From contig NZ_CP065424.1 of the NCBI RefSeq assembly GCF_017809215.1, positions 3,318,001 to 3,382,000 of the forward strand: DNA of 64,000 nucleotides. The letters run 5' to 3'. Source of the DNA: Heyndrickxia oleronia. GTDB taxonomy: Bacteria > Bacillota > Bacilli > Bacillales > Bacillaceae_C. Shown one piece after another: positions 9,318 through 16,671 of the stretch. The notes below the pieces were generated by a model. That model saw nothing but the letters and a program-made list of their open reading frames with translations. It searched no databases and was not told the origin of the DNA. Within the stretch, counting starts at the first letter, position 1; the number at the start of each line of letters is the position of its first letter. The position numbers and the translations under genes are program-made.

Positions 9318-9358
9318 GTTGCCTCCTTTTTGTCACTACTGACGAAATATTTTTAATT

Positions 9359-9396
9359 AGGTAGTAAGATACTCAAATATGAGGAACCTACTACCT
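9359..9396 (-). terminator. Weak hairpin between liaH and liaF
   Basis: AGGTAGTA pairs with TACTACCT around an inner CTCA/TGAG stem. On the minus strand it is followed by AATTAAAAATATTT rather than a clean U-run. In B. subtilis a partial terminator after liaH gives an abundant short liaIH transcript; this hairpin could do the same. Confidence 0.4.
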
Positions 9397-9437
9397 GATT
9401 TCATTACTATATGCTTTTCTATATTATCATGAATTTA

Positions 9438-10082
9438 CTAGTCATTAATAGTAGTTTCATCCTTTTTTAAACCTTTTTCAAGCTCTTTTATACGAGAATC
9501 AAACATCGACATATCATATCCTGCACCCATTCTAGTTTCTAAGTGATCTAAGTATCTTTCTGTTTCTTCAAATCGAGTATTAGCTTTACTAATAACAGAG
9601 TTATCCAGTACTTGATTCATTTTCTTTGTCACCTTAATTACATTTTCTCTACCCATCAGTTCTAATCTTTTAATTTGCATTTCTTTTAATTTCATTTTCA
9701 TTTCTCGATGCTTTTTCTCTAATATTTCTAATTGTTCTACGGCTTCTCCATGTGCTTCTCGTAAACTAAGTACTTGCACCTTATAAAGTGCCTCCTCATC
9801 TATAGCAATTTGGTGGAGGGAGAGTTCATTTGCCTGAAGAGCTATTTCTGCTTGTTGACATCTTTTTTCAGCCATATACTCAGTTTGTTTTAATTCACGA
9901 GCAAATTCTTCTTTTAATAAATATTGTCTTTCGATTAACTTTTCTACTTTCTTAACTTCATTTTCACTTTCACGTAAGTATTGATTTAACTTTGAAATTG
10001 GATTTTTATATTCTTTTTTATCCATGGTATCATTTAGATCAGCCATCACTGTATGTTTAATTCTTTCAAATAAAGTAGTCAT
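9438..10082 (-). CDS. liaH: LiaH, PspA/IM30-family envelope stress protein
   Basis: A 214-residue, almost entirely coiled-coil protein of the PspA/Vipp1 family, which oligomerises under the membrane and protects it during cell-wall stress. Visible features are the amphipathic N-terminal helix MTTLFERIKHTVMADLND, the PspA-like hairpin of long Glu/Lys-rich helices and the C-terminal YLDHLETRMGAGYDMS. The third of three tandem ATG codons (10082) is chosen because GAGGAG lies eight bases upstream. It follows liaI by 46 bp. Confidence 0.87.
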   Translation of the reverse strand: MTTLFERIKHTVMADLNDTMDKKEYKNPISKLNQYLRESENEVKKVEKLIERQYLLKEEFARELKQTEYMAEKRCQQAEIALQANELSLHQIAIDEEALYKVQVLSLREAHGEAVEQLEILEKKHREMKMKLKEMQIKRLELMGRENVIKVTKKMNQVLDNSVISKANTRFEETERYLDHLETRMGAGYDMSMFDSRIKELEKGLKKDETTIND

Positions 10083-10128
10083 CATCATCGCTCCTCTATC
10101 ACAATTCATTTTTTATAAATTTATCTAT

Positions 10129-10485
10129 TTAGTGATATTTCTTTTGAATTTCATTCCATTGTTGGTCGAAACTTTCAAATGGATCATATACTTCCTGTTC
10201 AACCTTTACCTTTTCTGGTTTCTTCCAATTTTTATACACAACGTATAAAATACATAATGCTGCTATTCCAGCTACTGCTGGCAAGCTTGCAAGTACAGCA
10301 AATAGGCTGCATATCCCAACCATCGCCCAAAATAATTTACCGAAGAATGATTCAGTCTTAATAAACTGTTTAAAGGAAAAATATACTAACAGGAGACTAA
10401 TAGCCATTCCGATTATATGACCTAAGCTTCCTAAAGCAACCATTACAAGAATACCTGCCAGTATAAACAAAAATACATTTTTCAA
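10129..10485 (-). CDS. liaI: LiaI-like membrane protein
   Basis: A 118-residue protein with about four hydrophobic segments (residues 4-20, 23-37, 48-66, 68-84) and a charged cytoplasmic tail ending FDQQWNEIQKKYH, closely resembling the layout of LiaI, the membrane anchor for LiaH. The TTG start at 10485 follows a full AGGAGG eight bases upstream; a longer frame to 10593 would begin at or above the predicted promoter and is rejected. First gene of the lia operon and the most strongly induced in relatives. Confidence 0.8.
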   Translation of the reverse strand: MKNVFLFILAGILVMVALGSLGHIIGMAISLLLVYFSFKQFIKTESFFGKLFWAMVGICSLFAVLASLPAVAGIAALCILYVVYKNWKKPEKVKVEQEVYDPFESFDQQWNEIQKKYH

Positions 10486-10537
10486 TTTATACGACCTCCT
10501 TTCGTTACCATAATCATAAAAGAAATCATAAGTTTCC

Positions 10538-10580
10538 ATAACAAACTCTAGATTTATTTTTGTATACGACCTAAGACGTA
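10538..10580 (-). promoter_or_regulatory. LiaR-type box and promoter of liaI
   Basis: An imperfect dyad TACGACCTAAGACGTA (10565-10580) of the form ACGNCYTARGNCGT lies immediately upstream of a candidate -35 (TATACA on the minus strand, 10566-10561) and a -10 TGTTAT (10543-10538) 17 bp further. The position and the GTCTTAGGTCG core fit an operator for the LiaR/VraR family. Confidence 0.55.
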
Positions 10581-10604
10581 GTTTAACTCCCAAAAGGATT
10601 CAAG

Positions 10605-10703
10605 ACTACAGCTCTTTTCTCTGTAAAATGAAGGTGTAGCGATTTCCAGTCGATATATTAGTTAAAACTTTGCTTAGATAACACCAAAGTTTAAGAAAAG
10701 GGC
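10605..10703. repeat. MITE-like repeat, copy B (partial)
   Basis: About 100 bp homologous to half of copy A: it keeps GCTCTTTTCTCTGTAAAATG, GTTAAAACTTTGCTTA and the end AAAGTTTAAGAAAAGGGC. The other half is missing. It sits between the lia operon and the ABC exporter genes. Confidence 0.5.
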
Positions 10704-10710
10704 ATAAAAA

Positions 10711-10736
10711 AAGAAGAAGATATAGTCTTCTTCTTA
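10711..10736 (-). terminator. Terminator of ABC exporter operon
   Basis: On the minus strand AAGAAGAAGAC and GTCTTCTTCTT-type arms pair around TATA, followed by seven T. The hairpin overlaps the stop codon of the exporter gene. Confidence 0.75.
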
Positions 10737-12557
10737 TATAGCCTCTAACATTTTAAATTGTGCTTTTACTAGTCTGTAATACTCTCCTTGATACTCCATT
10801 AATTGATCATGATTTCCTTCTTCAATGATATCTCCATGATCAAGAACAAAGATTTTATCAGCCTCACGAATCGTAGATAGGCGATGGGCAATTATGACTG
10901 AAGTTCTTCCCTTTAATAACGTTTTTAACGCACGTTGTATTTGGACTTCTGTTTCAGTATCAATACTAGCAGTCGCTTCATCTAAAATAATGATCCGCGG
11001 ATTAGCAAGCAACGCCCTAGCAAATGATAATAACTGCCTTTCACCAACAGATAATATATTTCCTCTTTCTTCTACTTGTGTTTCATATCCATTTGGAAGA
11101 TTTTCAATAAAAGTATGGGCACCGATTGCCTTTGCCGCTGCAACTGCCTCCTCATCTTTCGCATCTGGACGACCAAATTTTATATTTTCCATAATGGTTC
11201 CAGAGAAAATAAATGTATCCTGAAGGACAACACTAATTTGACTTCTTAAACTTTTTAAGGAAATATCACGCAAATCATGGCCATCAATTTTCACGGAACC
11301 ACTTGTTGGATCATAGAAACGACTGATTAAATTGGCAATCGTTGTCTTTCCGGACCCAGTATGCCCGACTAATGCAATAGTTTGCCCAGCTTTCATTTCC
11401 AAGCTCACATCTTTTAAAGCTTTTCTTTTATCATCATATGAAAACTCTACATTTTCGAACTGAATATGACCTTTCATATCTCCTAATTCGATTGCCTCAT
11501 CCTTCTCATGCACAATCGGCTTTTCATCTAGATATTCAAAAATTCTTTCTGAGGAAGCCATTGCCATTAACAATTGATTATACACTTGACCGATACGAGA
11601 GATCGGTTCCCAAAACATGCCGAGGTAAAAAGCGTAGGAAACAAATTCACCTAGTTTCAATGATCCTGTTTGAATAAGATGAGCACCATACCAAATAAGA
11701 ACGGCTGAACCAACAGCATTAGTTAATTCAATAAGAGGGCGGAAAAACGCATTTTTTTTCGTTGCAATTCGCCATGCCTCATAATTCTCTGTATTAACCC
11801 CATCAAAAAATTGCATATTTTCTTTTTCCTGTGTAAACGATTGTGTGACACGTATTCCTTGGATGCTTTCATTTAAATGCGAATTCAGTTTTGATTGTTT
11901 AATTCTCATAAATTGCCAAGATCTACGAATATTTTGCCTTAATTTTGTTGATATCAAGAACATGATCGGCAAGATAATTAAGACAGCAAGTGTAAGCTGT
12001 GGACTAAGAGAAAATAAAATAAAAATTACCCCTACTAACATGATCATATCCATTAGGAGATTGACAACACCATTTGTAAATAAATCCTGCAATGAATTCG
12101 TATCATTCATGATACGAACTAGAATAGAACCTGCTGAACGTTGATCAAAGAAACGATGAGACAATCGTTGTACATGTGTAAATAGATTTTTTCTAATATC
12201 GTAGATCACTTTTTGCCCAAGCTCATTCATCCAGCGAATTCGTAATATATTCGCTAAATAAGAGATAATATACAAGCCTGCAATTATGACGACAATGAGC
12301 ATTAAAAACTGCCCATCTTTCCCTTGAATACCTTTCTCAATAGCATAAACTCCGATTAAAGTAGGAATGATGAGACGAATAATCGTGTTTATAAGCATAG
12401 CTGTAAAGGATTTAGGTAGAAGATTTTTCGAATATGGTTTTAGATAATTCAATAACCTCAGCATTTGCTTCCAGTTAAATGGCTTATCAATAATTTGCTC
12501 AGTCGTATAGCTAAATCGTTCCACTGACCCTTTATTTATTTTATTTGCTTTCGCCAA
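10734..12557 (-). CDS. ABC exporter, fused membrane and ATPase domains (second subunit)
   Basis: A half-transporter of about 607 residues: six-helix exporter domain (about 35-330) followed by an ATPase with Walker A GHTGSGKTT, Q-loop VVLQDTFIF, signature LSVGERQLLSFARALL, Walker B IIILDEAT and the His switch IIAHR. The variant signature LSVGERQ instead of LSGGQRQ is typical of one subunit of heterodimeric exporters. TTG at 12557 is chosen as the start because GAGGTG lies six bases upstream; a GTG at 12566 is the alternative. Resembles the YknV/YfiC type; transported substrate unknown. It forms an operon with the next gene. Confidence 0.85.
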   Translation of the reverse strand: MAKANKINKGSVERFSYTTEQIIDKPFNWKQMLRLLNYLKPYSKNLLPKSFTAMLINTIIRLIIPTLIGVYAIEKGIQGKDGQFLMLIVVIIAGLYIISYLANILRIRWMNELGQKVIYDIRKNLFTHVQRLSHRFFDQRSAGSILVRIMNDTNSLQDLFTNGVVNLLMDMIMLVGVIFILFSLSPQLTLAVLIILPIMFLISTKLRQNIRRSWQFMRIKQSKLNSHLNESIQGIRVTQSFTQEKENMQFFDGVNTENYEAWRIATKKNAFFRPLIELTNAVGSAVLIWYGAHLIQTGSLKLGEFVSYAFYLGMFWEPISRIGQVYNQLLMAMASSERIFEYLDEKPIVHEKDEAIELGDMKGHIQFENVEFSYDDKRKALKDVSLEMKAGQTIALVGHTGSGKTTIANLISRFYDPTSGSVKIDGHDLRDISLKSLRSQISVVLQDTFIFSGTIMENIKFGRPDAKDEEAVAAAKAIGAHTFIENLPNGYETQVEERGNILSVGERQLLSFARALLANPRIIILDEATASIDTETEVQIQRALKTLLKGRTSVIIAHRLSTIREADKIFVLDHGDIIEEGNHDQLMEYQGEYYRLVKAQFKMLEAI

Positions 12558-12567
12558 TGTTTTCACC

Positions 12568-14322
12568 TCAACCTGTCTGAGTTTGCAGAATCGCTTGCTG
12601 GTCCTTATATTGAATATGATAAATTCTTTCATATGGACCACCATTTGAAAGGAGCTCTTCATGCAATCCCCTTTCAACAATTCTACCGTTTTCTAATACT
12701 AAAATTTCATCTGCATGTTTTAATGAAGAAATACGATGGGCAATAATAAATGTCGTTCTTCCCTTCATAACTTCACGCAAACCTTCCTGAATTTTGAATT
12801 CTGTATCCATATCAACTGCACTTGTTGCATCATCTAAAATAAGGATACTTGGGTCTAAACATATCGCACGTGCAATGGCAATTCGTTGCTTTTGGCCACC
12901 TGATAATCCAAGACCTCGTTCGCCAAGCATTGTATCGTAACCATCTGGTAATTCCATAATAAAATCATGTGCTTGCGCTCTCCTTGCTGCCGAAATAATT
13001 TCTTCCATTGTCGCATTAGGTCGCCCATAAGCAATATTGGCTTTAATTGTAGACGAAAATAAAAAGGATTCTTGCAGAACAATCCCTATATTCGAACGTA
13101 ATGACTTAATGGAATAATCACTTACTGATTTCCCATCAATTTTGACACTTCCTGAAACGGGCTCATAAAATCTTGTCATTAATTGAGTAATTGTTGTTTT
13201 ACCAGACCCAGTAGCACCAATTAAACCAATGACCTTTCCAGGTTCCGCTTTAAAACTAATGTTTTTAATTGCCGATTTTTCATCCCCAAAATATTTTAGA
13301 GTTACATCCTGAAATTCCACTTCACCCTTAAAACGATCTGCATCATATGCATTCTCTTTATCAAAAATTTCATTATCCGCCTCAAGAATTTCAAGTAATC
13401 GTTCACCTGATGCTTTTGATTGGGAAAATAGATTGATAGTGAAACCAAGATTAATAATAGGCATTAGAATATAGCCCAATAAACTATAAAAGGCCACGAG
13501 TTCTCCTGGCTTCAAGCTACCGTTTATAACTAAATATCCTCCATATGCCAATAAAATGATAATCCCTGAATTACCTATTAACTCCATTAAAGGGAAATAT
13601 TTAGCCCATATGTAGGAAGTATTGATTTGTTGGTCGCGATAATCATCATTGGAGACATTGAATTTGGATGTTTGAAAATCTTCACGTGATAAAGATTTAA
13701 CTGTATTTATTCCACTAATATTTTCTTGTACATTTGTATTTAATTTTCCAAATGATTTTCTTATTCCTCTAAAAGCAGGATGGACAACTTTATCAAATTT
13801 ATAAACGGAAACCGCTAGAAAAGGAAGCATGAGCATAGTCATTAATGTTAATGAAACCGAATAGTAAAACATTACACTAAAACTAATTCCTAATATTAAT
13901 ATAAATCTGAATGCCTCTGAGAATCCAAAGGATAGAAAAAAGCGAAACCCTTCAACATCAGCAGTTAATCTCGACATTAAATCTCCAGTTTTGGCATTAT
14001 CATAATAACGAAAAGGCAAATATTGAAGTTTTTCATATAATGCATTACGAAGACGGTATACTGATGTAATTCCGAAAAGATCGCCTGTATATTGTTGAAT
14101 GAATGTAGCCACTCCTTTTATTAGCATGATCAAAACAAATCCAATAGCTAAGTAAGGTATTAGTCCATATTTTCCTTTAAGTATTACTTCATCGATGGTT
14201 TGTTGCAATATGACCGGATAAACAATGGTTATTGCCGTAACAACCAATAAAAAGAACATGGATGTTATAAACAAGCGTTTGTAAGGCAAATAAAAACCTT
14301 TTAGCTTCTTAAACGTATCCAT
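12568..14322 (-). CDS. ABC exporter, fused membrane and ATPase domains (first subunit)
   Basis: A 584-residue half-transporter. The membrane domain covers about 1-310; the ATPase has Walker A GATGSGKTT, Q-loop VLQESFLFSS, canonical signature LSGGQKQRIAIARAI, Walker B ILILDDAT and switch IIAHRIS. Walker B ends in Asp-Asp rather than Asp-Glu, so the catalytic glutamate is replaced; together with its partner it should form a heterodimer with one degenerate ATP site. A GGGGGG ribosome binding site precedes the ATG. Resembles YknU. Likely a multidrug or lipid exporter; substrate not deducible. Confidence 0.87.
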   Translation of the reverse strand: MDTFKKLKGFYLPYKRLFITSMFFLLVVTAITIVYPVILQQTIDEVILKGKYGLIPYLAIGFVLIMLIKGVATFIQQYTGDLFGITSVYRLRNALYEKLQYLPFRYYDNAKTGDLMSRLTADVEGFRFFLSFGFSEAFRFILILGISFSVMFYYSVSLTLMTMLMLPFLAVSVYKFDKVVHPAFRGIRKSFGKLNTNVQENISGINTVKSLSREDFQTSKFNVSNDDYRDQQINTSYIWAKYFPLMELIGNSGIIILLAYGGYLVINGSLKPGELVAFYSLLGYILMPIINLGFTINLFSQSKASGERLLEILEADNEIFDKENAYDADRFKGEVEFQDVTLKYFGDEKSAIKNISFKAEPGKVIGLIGATGSGKTTITQLMTRFYEPVSGSVKIDGKSVSDYSIKSLRSNIGIVLQESFLFSSTIKANIAYGRPNATMEEIISAARRAQAHDFIMELPDGYDTMLGERGLGLSGGQKQRIAIARAICLDPSILILDDATSAVDMDTEFKIQEGLREVMKGRTTFIIAHRISSLKHADEILVLENGRIVERGLHEELLSNGGPYERIYHIQYKDQQAILQTQTG

Positions 14323-14699
14323 TTCATTCCCCCCATTTTTTAAAATAATTTGAACGTAATATTAAATATAACGGCTTTCGAAATATTTTTCCATGTTTTT
14401 GTTATAATTTTTACAAAATTTTTTTGTTTCATTCTTTTAGGAATAAACATACTAATTATTCTTTTTAAATTTAAATAAATTGTACAGAAGGTGCAGGTGA
14501 ATTTCTTTCTGCGCTTTCTAATTCTTCACATACATAAATCACTCCAGTTAACTAAAAGATTTCTTAAATTTCACATAAAAATAAACACTAAAAACAAGGG
14601 ATGCAATTTTCATAAAATACGTTTATCATTTCTAATGAAGGGAATAGAACAAATTGCCTTGTTCAAAAAGAAGCAACCCAAAATGAAAGGATGTAACAA
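14323..14699. other. Intergenic region, divergent promoters
   Basis: A 377-bp AT-rich gap between divergent genes. An extended -10 TGTTATAAT (14400-14408) reads toward ykuT but lies almost 290 bp upstream of it, so a long leader would result. A short frame at 14491-14712 has no ribosome binding site and is not called. Nothing else is convincing. Confidence 0.4.
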
Positions 14700-15539
14700 A
14701 TGGAGCAAATAACGCAAGTGGATCAAATTACTGATAAAATAACCAACTTCGATTGGACAAACTTCTCCATCGATGCAGGATTATTTATTATTAAGATTAT
14801 TATTATCTATGTTGTTTATAAGATTATTAGAGCAATTGGCATGAAACTCATACATGGAAGTTTTGAAAGATATCAACGCAAAAACAGTGTTTCAGCAGGC
14901 AGATCGAAAACATTACAAAATTTAGTGGATAGTATTTTTTCCTATGTTCTTATATTTTTCTTAGTCATTACCTTATTAAAGCAGATAGGCATAGATACAA
15001 CGGGAATAATAGCTGGGGCAGGTATTGTAGGACTAGCTGTAGGTTTCGGTGCACAGGGACTTGTTAGTGATATTGTTACTGGTTTCTTTTTATTATTAGA
15101 AAGACAAGTGGATGTAGATGATTATGTGACAATTGGTAGCTTTTCAGGAGTAGTTGAGCAGGTCGGTTTACGTACAACACAAATTCGTTCTACGGATGGT
15201 ACATTAATCTATTTACCTAATCGTCAAATTACAACGTTAAGTAATCATACGAGAGGGAATATGCAAGCACTAGTTGATTTTACTGTCGGGAATCAACTTT
15301 CCATTGATCAGGCAATGACGGTTATCCAAAGAGAATGTGACAAAATGGCTGAATGCGAAGAAAATATTGTTGAAGGACCAAATGTGCTCGGTGTTCAATC
15401 TATTGGGAGTTCAGAGGTTGTTCTTAGGGTAATCGCTAGAACAAAAAATGGCACACAGGCTGAAATCGAAAGAAAGCTTCGTAAAATCATTAAGGAAGCC
15501 ATTGACGCTGAGCTTAATAAGGTAGAAAGTGAAAATTAA
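14700..15539 (+). CDS. ykuT: Small-conductance mechanosensitive channel (MscS family)
   Basis: A 279-residue channel with three transmembrane segments (about 26-45, 75-95, 100-125). The pore helix is rich in Gly/Ala (GIIAGAGIVGLAVGFGAQGL), and the beta-domain motif QVDVDDYVTIG plus YLPNRQI follow, all diagnostic of MscS. It opens under membrane tension on osmotic downshock. The ATG is preceded by AAAGGATG. In B. subtilis ykuT lies near ykuQ/dapH, as here (about 16 kb away after insertion of other genes). Confidence 0.92.
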   Translation: MEQITQVDQITDKITNFDWTNFSIDAGLFIIKIIIIYVVYKIIRAIGMKLIHGSFERYQRKNSVSAGRSKTLQNLVDSIFSYVLIFFLVITLLKQIGIDTTGIIAGAGIVGLAVGFGAQGLVSDIVTGFFLLLERQVDVDDYVTIGSFSGVVEQVGLRTTQIRSTDGTLIYLPNRQITTLSNHTRGNMQALVDFTVGNQLSIDQAMTVIQRECDKMAECEENIVEGPNVLGVQSIGSSEVVLRVIARTKNGTQAEIERKLRKIIKEAIDAELNKVESEN

Positions 15540-15554
15540 TCAGCACGAAATAAT

Positions 15555-15606
15555 AAATGGGGTTGTCTACCAAGGGATTAGTTCCCTTTTTTAGACAACC
15601 CCATTT
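15555..15606. terminator. Bidirectional terminator, copy 2 of GTTGTCTA hairpin family
   Basis: Perfect 15-bp arms AAATGGGGTTGTCTA and TAGACAACCCCATTT enclose an inner AAGGGA/TCCCTT stem. It separates convergent ykuT and the mraY paralog and is the best preserved of three related hairpins. Confidence 0.85.
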
Positions 15607-15611
15607 TATTT

Positions 15612-16562
15612 CTACATTAAAAATTTCCAATACATGATGGAAAGAAAAGTGGATATCCATGACACAAATCCAAATACTGTAACAATAACATTCTCAGACC
15701 AACCATATTTTAAACCGAAATGAAAATGGATAGGTGTCATCCGAAAGATTCTTTTTCTTGTCAGTTTATAATATGTAACCTGTAAGATAACGGATAACTG
15801 TTCTGCAAAGTATATAATAAAAAGTAAAGGAATTAAGATCTCCACCTTTTCCAGCACTGCAAGAAAAGCAAGGGACCCTCCTATAGCTAAAGAACCAGTA
15901 TCTCCCATAAATGCCTTTGCCGGATAAATATTATAAATAAGAAAACCTAAAATACAAGCAATCATAATTAATGAAAAAACTTGCACCTCATGCCGTTCTG
16001 AAATGAAAAAGAAGAAAAAATAAGTAGGTATGGCAACAATACCAAGAAGTCCATCCATCCCATCCGTGAAATTTATCGCATTAGCAGACCCAACAATAAA
16101 AAACATAATCACAAAAAAATAGAGAGCACTCGGTAAAGGAATTGAGAAATTTTGTGTCAAGTGAATCTCAGGATTGATCTGAAAATATTTGACTAGAATA
16201 AATAATAATGTCGCTGTAAATAAAAATTGAAATACTAATTTCGTTTTTCCAGAAACGCCGCCTGGATCCTGACGGGACGCTTTCCAATAGTCATCTAAAA
16301 AACCGATAAAACTAAACAGCATAAAGGTAGTCGCTAAAAATATCATAAGTGGATTTTGTTTATATAATAATGCAACAAATATTCCCACTAGAAAGATACT
16401 CCCAGTCATTAATGGGGTTCCCTTCTTTAACTGATGGTCTGCTGGTAGCTCCTTCCTTATCGGCTGAGTTAATTGTAATTTTTTTAAAATAATAATTAAA
16501 AATGGACACAAAACAGTGACACTAACAAAAGAAATAGCTGCTGGAACGAATGAAATAAGCAC
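15612..16562 (-). CDS. MraY-like phospho-N-acetylmuramoyl-pentapeptide transferase paralog
   Basis: A 316-residue polyprenyl-phosphate hexose-1-phosphate transferase with about ten membrane helices. MraY-type motifs are present: FLDDYWKA (magnesium-binding Asp pair, about 88), NFTDGMDGLLG (about 165), KAFMGDTGSLAIGG (about 215) and TPIHFHFGLKYGWSE (about 275). The usual HHH triplet of MraY is HFH here. The gene is not in a dcw cluster, so it is probably a second MraY-like enzyme acting on undecaprenyl phosphate with UDP-MurNAc-pentapeptide or another UDP-sugar. GTG start at 16562 follows GGGGG. Confidence 0.8.
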   Translation of the reverse strand: MLISFVPAAISFVSVTVLCPFLIIILKKLQLTQPIRKELPADHQLKKGTPLMTGSIFLVGIFVALLYKQNPLMIFLATTFMLFSFIGFLDDYWKASRQDPGGVSGKTKLVFQFLFTATLLFILVKYFQINPEIHLTQNFSIPLPSALYFFVIMFFIVGSANAINFTDGMDGLLGIVAIPTYFFFFFISERHEVQVFSLIMIACILGFLIYNIYPAKAFMGDTGSLAIGGSLAFLAVLEKVEILIPLLFIIYFAEQLSVILQVTYYKLTRKRIFRMTPIHFHFGLKYGWSENVIVTVFGFVSWISTFLSIMYWKFLM

Positions 16563-16671
16563 TACTTTTCCCCCTTAATCAAACAAACATTAAAATAATA
16601 TGCAGGTTTTAAAGATATGTGCAGGAAATAAGAAAAAGTGAGGAGAAATCAGTAATATAACTGATTCTCCA

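Noticed and set aside
14491..14712. 73-codon plus-strand frame before ykuT
   Set aside because: No ribosome binding site, biased Lys/Phe/Ile composition expected of AT-rich DNA, and it overlaps the ykuT start.
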